NCBI GenBank assembly: GCA_014905825.1
Contig: JACGCN010000022.1
Coordinates: 372,001-436,000 of the forward strand
Direction of reading: 5' to 3'
Origin: Lyophyllum atratum
Lineage: Eukaryota; Basidiomycota; Agaricomycetes; Agaricales; Lyophyllaceae
DNA: 64,000 bases
Shown here: positions 59,201-64,000 of the stretch, piece by piece
How the letters are laid out: each line of letters starts with the position of its first letter
How positions within the stretch are numbered: position 1 is the stretch's first letter
Position numbers and translations under genes: made by a program
Notes under the pieces: generated by a model
Told to the model about the DNA's origin: nothing
The model's input: only the letters and a program-made list of their open reading frames with translations
The model's database searches: none

Positions 59201-60689
59201 AAATCCAGGCAGAAAAATTCCAAAGCCAAGGCAGCGATGGGCTCTAAGACTAAAATCAAAGCCACATCTTTAAAAGCAAAAGTCCCGGTGACGATCCCTC
59301 AGGCTGCTGATGGGTCCGAGTCAAAAGTGAAGGCTCCCAGTCGGAGACCTGTGACTTTTAATCTAGTCAGATACAAAGCTCATGCTCTTGGGGACTACAC
59401 CGCAACCATCAAGGAATACGGTACCACTGTGTAAGGGAACGGCTATCATTCCCTAGTAATGACCCCAGGGTTATGCCTTAACCCGATGGCTGGAGTTAAA
59501 TACTGACTAAAAGGCAAGGTGGTAACAGAGGACTATGGTGTAGTGGTAACACGAGTCGCGGGTTCGACCCCCGCTAGTTCTAATTTCTTAGTCGCGGGTT
59601 CAATCCCCGCCTAAGCTGTTACATTTGGTAGAACTACAGTGGGACTGTACTTCGTGACCAAGGCTTTGTGACATGTCAGAGACCTCTGTCCACTTAGCTG
59701 GCCTTTACCCTAGGGGGTCTAAGTCCTGAAATACCGGAGGCATCCCACCGAGAATGGATAAGGTACTTGATAGGGGTGCATGCCTTGATCCTAAAGACCT
59801 GCCGGAACAGGTCTTGGGGGGAGTATGTAAGGGAACGGCTATCATTCCCTAGTAATGACCCCAGGGTTATGCCTTAACCCGATGGCTGGAGTTAAATACT
59901 GACTAAAAGGCAAGGTGGTAACAGAGGACTATGGTGTAGTGGTAACACGAGTCGCGGGTTCGACCCCCGCTAGTTCTAATTTCTTAGTCGCGGGTTCAAT
60001 CCCCGCCTAAGCTGTTACACACTGATTCCTACTCTACAGAGACCGTAAGTGGTGCTGCCGCTGCAATCCAATTCTTACTCTGGCTATATTGACGAGTCGT
60101 GTTTACTACCCCAAAAGGGAGAGCTGGAGCACCGCACTCCCAAAGGCAACTACAAACGAACATCAAAAAAACAGTTTCAACGACAGCTGCCCCAGATTGA
60201 GCGACGGCAGTCTCGTCTGCGGCGTATTAGGCAGAGCCTCATAGCAGAAAGTAGTAACCGTCACGGTAACTCCGACTCCGAGTCGGGCCCATCATCTCAA
60301 GATCCTACGGTTCATTATCACATCGGCACATCAGAGAATGTTCATGAACACATCACCACATTCCTCCAGTCACCTCCTAATGATTTAGCGACGAAGGTTA
60401 GTGCGGCTTTACCTCGGTCTCACTGCTATGGCTGTTGACTTCGGAACTTCTACCTACTCAGAATTTTGTTGAGGACCTGAAAGCACATCTGTTGCCACGC
60501 CTGAAGTCAATTCTCCAAATTCCCGATCATCAGGAGACCACGTTGAGCGAAGCTGCAAATTTCTCTTTGGATGCAGAAACAGTGTATTTCAGGAGGGACC
60601 TCATGTACCGCCACAACCTCATGAGAGTGAACTACACAACATATGATGCGAGGCGAGCGCTGTTGCGATCCAGAGTTAATCTAGCGTAG
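56245..60689 (+). CDS. Plavaka-family DNA transposase, interrupted by a TRIM-like element
   Basis: A large transposase gene (CACTA-like Plavaka group of basidiomycetes) that would move its element by cut-and-paste. N-terminal C2H2-type finger: CICHRTFTSPAAYKNHENSC. Then the long core: FGIFRRYI, NAFELGDWFW, VYMYFGNESKY, LAEHVAYFED, FKDFVSHYTDKKI, THCRRELVHAQWSLLLDDEF, KHGIVIKWEDGVERRFYPRI, HPCPRCKVPL, ERLDDLSYQRAL, DLLHEVELGVWKALFIHLLR, GRDTIRRFSRNASEMKKM, LFCFAHWHGLAKLRLHSG. C-terminus: ELEHRTPKGNYKR, then QLPQIERRQSRLRRIR and VNYTTYDARR. I can join all exons without an internal stop except at 59430, where the TRIM-like insertion adds a stop after EYGTT. Apart from that the copy looks functional. 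Terminal repeats were not found. Confidence 0.87.
59529..59582 (+). ncRNA. tRNA-like fold lacking the anticodon arm, left LTR
   Basis: 54 nt. The 7-bp acceptor stem is AGGACTA with TAGTTCT (one G-T pair) plus a discriminator A. Linker TG, D arm GTGT-AGTGGTA-ACAC, linker GAGTC, and T arm GCGGG-TTCGACC-CCCGC follow. The whole anticodon arm is absent. It contains Pol III A-box-like (TGGTGTAGTGG) and B-box (GGTTCGACCCC) sequences. Whether it is transcribed is unknown. Confidence 0.75.
59587..59615 (+). repeat. Second T-arm minihelix in the LTR
   Basis: CTTAG-TC-GCGGG-TTCAATC-CCCGC-CTAAG can form a 29-nt hairpin with a second T-arm-like loop right after the tRNA-like fold. It is repeated in the right LTR at 59983-60011. 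Confidence 0.6.
59925..59978 (+). ncRNA. tRNA-like fold lacking the anticodon arm, right LTR
   Basis: Same 54-nt sequence in the right LTR, 396 bp downstream of the first. Confidence 0.75.
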
Positions 60690-60814
60690 ATTAGATAGCA
60701 ACGATATCCGCCGGTTCTATATTTAGAGATCCGTCAAATCTTACTGTTCTAAGTACAGATGCGTGAACTTATCCCAAGACGTCTCACTGACGTTTGGCGA
60801 AGTAACAGTTACTC
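60690..60814. other. Short spacer between Plavaka gene and Ty3 LTR
   Basis: Should contain the Plavaka 3' end or the target site of the Ty3 element. No terminal repeat identified. Confidence 0.3.
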
Positions 60815-61332
60815 TGTTAGTTCTTTAATAAGTGAAATACGCGTCGTTCCTTTGCAACCTGCAAGATAAGTCTTTATGATCACTCAATTGTAGAGGTAAA
60901 TAGGATTGATTCGAAGTACCGAATACAGTAGTAGACTAAGCCTTTATATACTACTGAGGAGGCTATGCTCATGAGTCAGTGTGAGTGTAAGGGGGACCGG
61001 CACCTTGTGCTTGCTAGAAGATTCTTCAAAGGGCGTGAAGAATCTCGAGCACACGCGATGGATCCATCCGAGCCGCCGGAACCGGCTGAGGCTGTTGCCA
61101 AACAAACATCCGGTGTTTGGCGGATCCCGAGATCCGAGATATTGTTCGGCATCTCGCAAGTCCCTGGCATCTCTGACTTCATATCAATCTTGCGAGATTG
61201 ATCCGGGTTTCTGAGATAAGATTGAACGCGTCTATCAGCGCGTCTCAATTCCTTTGTTATTCTTAAGTGCGTCTTAACTTCTAATTGACAAGGCTAGCCT
61301 TAAGGTATGTGCTCATACTACATCCCATGACA
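60815..61332 (-). repeat. Probable 3' LTR of the Ty3 element
   Basis: On the minus strand a G7 run at 61342-61336 precedes TGTCATGG (61332-61325), the pattern of a polypurine tract followed by an LTR start. Further in, TATATAAAGG near 60949-60940 looks like a promoter TATA box, and a possible end ...CTAACA lies at 60815. The partner LTR is outside the window, so the end and length (about 520 bp) are estimates. Confidence 0.55.
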
Positions 61333-61567
61333 TAGCCCCCCCAGTTTAGACGCACTGAATAAATTCTCAGATACCCTGGAACAAAAATAGTGTTAAAGTC
61401 GACGGTCGAGGAATTAAGACAAAGAACATCATAAAAGTCGTGAAACGTGAAGTCGTAAAGGAAGGGTGATAATAAATAAGAAGGAAAGGTCGCATAGGTA
61501 AGGGCACTAGGATCCGGTAAGTATTAGTACAGCTATTTACAATGACGATGGTACTAAAGTGCCCGTG

Positions 61568-62356
61568 TTAGTTCAAGAAAAGGTGTGCGAAATCGTCAGC
61601 CGACTCGGCGAGAGGGAAATCCACGGTTATGGGGCCGCCTCTGATTGGAATGCGACCGTTGTAGATGTTGTTGGCACGAAGGGCGGGAGTCGAGAGAGAA
61701 GGATGGAGGATCATCGTGAGTGAGTCGTCAACGGCCTTGTTATCGTAGACCGGGACGACGGGAATGTACTTAGCGGGCTGTTCCAGTCGTTCCAGAAACT
61801 CCTCCCACTGCATTCCCCAATATGCGCCCCAGTTCCACGAGCACGCCATTCCCTGGGCGACGCTGCGTTCGATCCCCTTCCCAATCCATACCAGGTAGCT
61901 GCACGCGATGTGTTGGACGAGTTGAAGACGGAATCGAAGCTGTTCCATGGAGGGGAAGGCGTCCAAAAGAGGGTTTCGGTGCGGGAAAGCGAGGACATAG
62001 GATAAGGTGGGGGTGGAGAGTTGGAGTGATTTAAGGCGGTCGCGAGGGAGTGTGATAGGGAGTTCCTTGCCGGAAGTGTAGGGGTCAAAATCGTGGGCGG
62101 CGCAGTGCACGACTTGAGCCATCTTGGTCATGAGCGACCACAGCGATGTTGCGACTCGAGGATCGAGAGTGTACGAGGTTGCGCCATGGTCGAGGTGAGG
62201 GATGATGTCGAGGGGGTTGTATTGATAGTCGAGCAAAGGGGACGCGATGGCGCCGCGAAATAGCGATTTAAGGAAAGGATCGCGGATAACGGCCTCGATT
62301 TGGCGCATCGTGGGGCTCGCGACGAATGTGAGGGCGGTCGAGTGAACGGAAGGCAT
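61568..62356 (-). CDS. Extra 3' ORF of the Ty3 element, unknown function
   Basis: A single uninterrupted frame of 262 residues between the end of the pol/chromodomain ORF and the probable 3' LTR, same strand. Text begins MPSVHSTALTFVASP and includes ALRANNIYNGRIPIRGG, SYLVWIGKGIERSV and a Trp-rich WNWGAYWGMQWEEFLERL. No zinc knuckle, protease, or membrane or signal segment is visible, so it is not an ordinary gag or envelope. It could be an accessory protein of the element or a captured host gene. The lack of stops in 789 bp suggests it is under selection or recently copied. Confidence 0.6.
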   Translation of the reverse strand: MPSVHSTALTFVASPTMRQIEAVIRDPFLKSLFRGAIASPLLDYQYNPLDIIPHLDHGATSYTLDPRVATSLWSLMTKMAQVVHCAAHDFDPYTSGKELPITLPRDRLKSLQLSTPTLSYVLAFPHRNPLLDAFPSMEQLRFRLQLVQHIACSYLVWIGKGIERSVAQGMACSWNWGAYWGMQWEEFLERLEQPAKYIPVVPVYDNKAVDDSLTMILHPSLSTPALRANNIYNGRIPIRGGPITVDFPLAESADDFAHLFLN

Positions 62357-62530
62357 GTTTAATAAAGGGGTAACTGGAAGTTTGATAAGAGGCTGGGTGC
62401 GTGAAAGTGGTCGAACGAGGATGTTCTGGAGATTAGGTGCAGAAAATTAGAATGTTAAATAGTGTAGATGACCGGATGAAGAACCCTTTTCGTCGCGCCT
62501 CGTGTTCGCTAATGTTCGAGCTCGTGTTCG

Positions 62531-64000
62531 CTAACGTTCGCGCACATCTATTAGATTCCTTTGTCCTCGCAACATGCGCCGCGACTGACCCTGGATGTGT
62601 GATGTGTGAGAGGGTGGAGTGACGTCTTCTGGCGCCACGACCGTGCTTTCCCGCTCTGCCGGATGGCCTTGTGACTGTTCAGGGCGCGTCCCATCGTTCA
62701 GAAATGGTTCGTGTGATATCTCGAGAGTGTTCTGTAAATTTCCGTCGCGTTCCGTCTGAGGCGCGTGTAGATTTGCTTTGTGGTCCCGCCACGCCTTGAG
62801 GACGAGTGGCGCGTTTTTCATATCGGTTGCTGTTAACCATTCGTCTGATTCCGGACCAAATCCGGTGAAGCGCACCTTGTACTCGCGAGCGCGTCGCCCG
62901 CCTCTGCGTTTTTGGAAACGCTCGCTTACTATTGCATCGACGTCCCATTCCTCGAGTTCCACGAAGTCGGCACGATTGAGACGTCGCGAGGGTCGCTCTC
63001 CGAATTGTTCAGGTGATGTTAAGTACCGTTCCAGGTGAGCGATGTTTATGATAGGGTGGGTCCCGTATGAAGCCGGCATGCGAAGCTGATAAGTAACAGG
63101 GCTTAGCTTCCGAATTATTTCAAAGGGGCCATCATATTTCATAAGGAGTTTCTTACCTCTCCCTTTCTCCTTCTTGAGTAATTCCAGGGAGTGGGCATTG
63201 AGTACCACCATATCGCCTTCCTCGAACTCCGTAGTAAGTCGTCCTTTATTATATGCGCGTCTTTGATGAACTTGAGCTAGTAGTAGTGCTTCCTTGGCTC
63301 GAGTGCGCTCCGCATTGAAATGATCGACCATAACAGCCGCCTTCTCGTGAAGCAGATCGGGGTCGTCAACTGCCTCCTCCGATGGTCTGGGAACAGAGCT
63401 CGGATTCACTAAGATCGTTGAACCCGTGATAGGTGTATATCCGCGCAGTAAGTATGCTGGTGCGAAGGTCGTAGCTGTGTGGGGAGTCGAGTTGTAACTG
63501 AGGGCCAAGGCGTCAAGGTACTTGGACCAATCGTCTCTTGATGGTCCGATGTATGCGCGTAGTGCTATCTCCAGCGTCTGATTAAGTATCTCGGACTGTC
63601 CGTCAGCCTGTGGGTGGAAAGCGGTGGTCAAGGCGCGTGTCATACCCATCAGACGACATATCTCTTTCCAGAAGTCGTTCTTCCAGCGGGTGTCACGATC
63701 CGTTATGACTTGACGAGGGATTCCATATTGCGAGATAACATGCTTGAAGAATAACTCAGCGGTTTCGTCTTCTGTGATAGTAACTGTACACGGAATAAAT
63801 ATTCCATATTTAGTGAGTTTATCGACAATTACCAAAATGTTATCAAACCCCTCTGAATTCGGAAGTTCGGGTATGAAGTCCATCGTTACTACTTCGAAAG
63901 GCTGCGAGGGAATCGGGATTGGTTGTAATAACCCCTTAGGCGGGTCGCGGCGTGGTTTGGATTTTTGGCATATGTCGCATGTGGTGACAAAGAGCTTTAA
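62531..64000 (-). CDS. Ty3/gypsy chromovirus pol, integrase and chromodomain part
   Basis: The frame is open through the window end, so only the C-terminal part of the polyprotein is seen. From the edge: the zinc-binding CDICQKSK, then the integrase core with Asp in VIVDKLTKYG, Asp in ITDRDTRWKNDF and Glu in QADGQSEILNQTLE (DDE triad complete). LRGYTPITGS and the GPFEIIRKLSPVTYQLRMP domain follow, with WDVDAIVSERF...YKVRFTGFGPESDEWL forming a chromodomain. Integrase inserts the cDNA, and the chromodomain directs it to histone-marked chromatin. A low-complexity tail ends at 62531. No break is visible in this part, so the element may be recent. Confidence 0.93.
   Translation of the reverse strand, partial: LKLFVTTCDICQKSKPRRDPPKGLLQPIPIPSQPFEVVTMDFIPELPNSEGFDNILVIVDKLTKYGIFIPCTVTITEDETAELFFKHVISQYGIPRQVITDRDTRWKNDFWKEICRLMGMTRALTTAFHPQADGQSEILNQTLEIALRAYIGPSRDDWSKYLDALALSYNSTPHTATTFAPAYLLRGYTPITGSTILVNPSSVPRPSEEAVDDPDLLHEKAAVMVDHFNAERTRAKEALLLAQVHQRRAYNKGRLTTEFEEGDMVVLNAHSLELLKKEKGRGKKLLMKYDGPFEIIRKLSPVTYQLRMPASYGTHPIINIAHLERYLTSPEQFGERPSRRLNRADFVELEEWDVDAIVSERFQKRRGGRRAREYKVRFTGFGPESDEWLTATDMKNAPLVLKAWRDHKANLHAPQTERDGNLQNTLEISHEPFLNDGTRPEQSQGHPAERESTVVAPEDVTPPSHTSHIQGQSRRMLRGQRNLIDVRER

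Larger units (their letters stand above)
59430..60019 (+). mobile_element. TRIM-like LTR element, 590 bp, with tRNA-like sequence in each LTR
   Basis: Two 194-bp direct repeats (59430-59623 and 59826-60019), identical as far as I can read, start TGTAAGGGAA and end GCTGTTACA, so they obey the TG...CA rule. CACTG occurs on both sides (59425-59429 and 60020-60024), a 5-bp target duplication. A primer-binding site TGGTAGAACTA (59626-59636) starts 2 nt after the left LTR, and a purine run GGGGGGAG (59816-59823) ends 2 nt before the right LTR. The 202-bp interior has no open frame for any protein. So it is a non-autonomous LTR element needing reverse transcriptase and integrase in trans. Strand is set by the PBS/PPT order. 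Identical LTRs mean a recent insertion. Confidence 0.93.

Noticed and set aside
1..64000. CRISPR arrays, operons or bacterial elements
   Set aside because: Spliceosomal introns, U2 snRNA, an intron-containing nuclear tRNA and eukaryotic gene families show this is fungal nuclear DNA; no spaced short repeats of CRISPR type were seen.

Overview
The window looks like nuclear DNA of an agaricomycete (mushroom-forming basidiomycete). Genes are split by many introns of about 45-70 bp with GT-AG ends, and several families present (Plavaka transposase, TET/JBP-like dioxygenase, DUF6698-like and Ulp1-like proteins, a chromodomain Ty3 element) are typical of that group. Most genes had to be assembled from short exons by hand, so exon edges are my reading of splice sites and family conservation, not computed alignments.

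Left part, about 1-31 kb: ordinary single-copy housekeeping and accessory genes. In order: a truncated Ser/Pro-rich protein (-), a diacetyl/acetoin-reductase-like SDR (-) with a decayed extra copy of its 3' end, a Bet1-like SNARE (+), two related four-helix membrane proteins (-, 5.3-6.2 and 8.3-9.2 kb), U2 snRNA (-), a GPI-type aspartic protease (+), an OSTalpha/TMEM184 family membrane protein (+), a Prx5-type peroxiredoxin (-), an intron-containing tRNA-Asp(GTC) (+), PEX19 (+), a DHA1-type MFS drug transporter (+) and a small secreted expansin-like protein (-). Long intergenic stretches between them appear empty.

Middle part, about 31-45 kb: three tandem 277-bp units; a frameshifted UCH37-like pseudogene without its catalytic cysteine; an apparently intact TET/JBP-family dioxygenase; a frameshifted piece of acetyl-CoA carboxylase; more decayed minus-strand coding remnants; a 21-bp minisatellite; an Ulp1-like cysteine protease; and two copies of a hairpin-rich interspersed repeat.

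Right part, about 45-64 kb: an uncharacterised ~670-aa gene, a small coiled-coil gene, a DUF6698-like gene, a small unknown gene, a decayed MFS transporter, and an otherwise intact Plavaka transposase gene. The last part of that gene is broken by a 590-bp TRIM-like element (194-bp LTRs that read identical, CACTG target duplication). The window ends in a minus-strand Ty3/chromovirus element (integrase plus chromodomain, an extra 3' ORF, and a probable 3' LTR).

The most striking points are two. Each LTR of the TRIM encodes a 54-nt tRNA-like fold lacking the whole anticodon arm, and its 3' end plus CCA is exactly complementary to the element's primer-binding site. Second, the octamer GACTCGGA/TCCGAGTC and its 7-mer core are strongly enriched only in the 40-60 kb segment, including near the 3' ends of introns.
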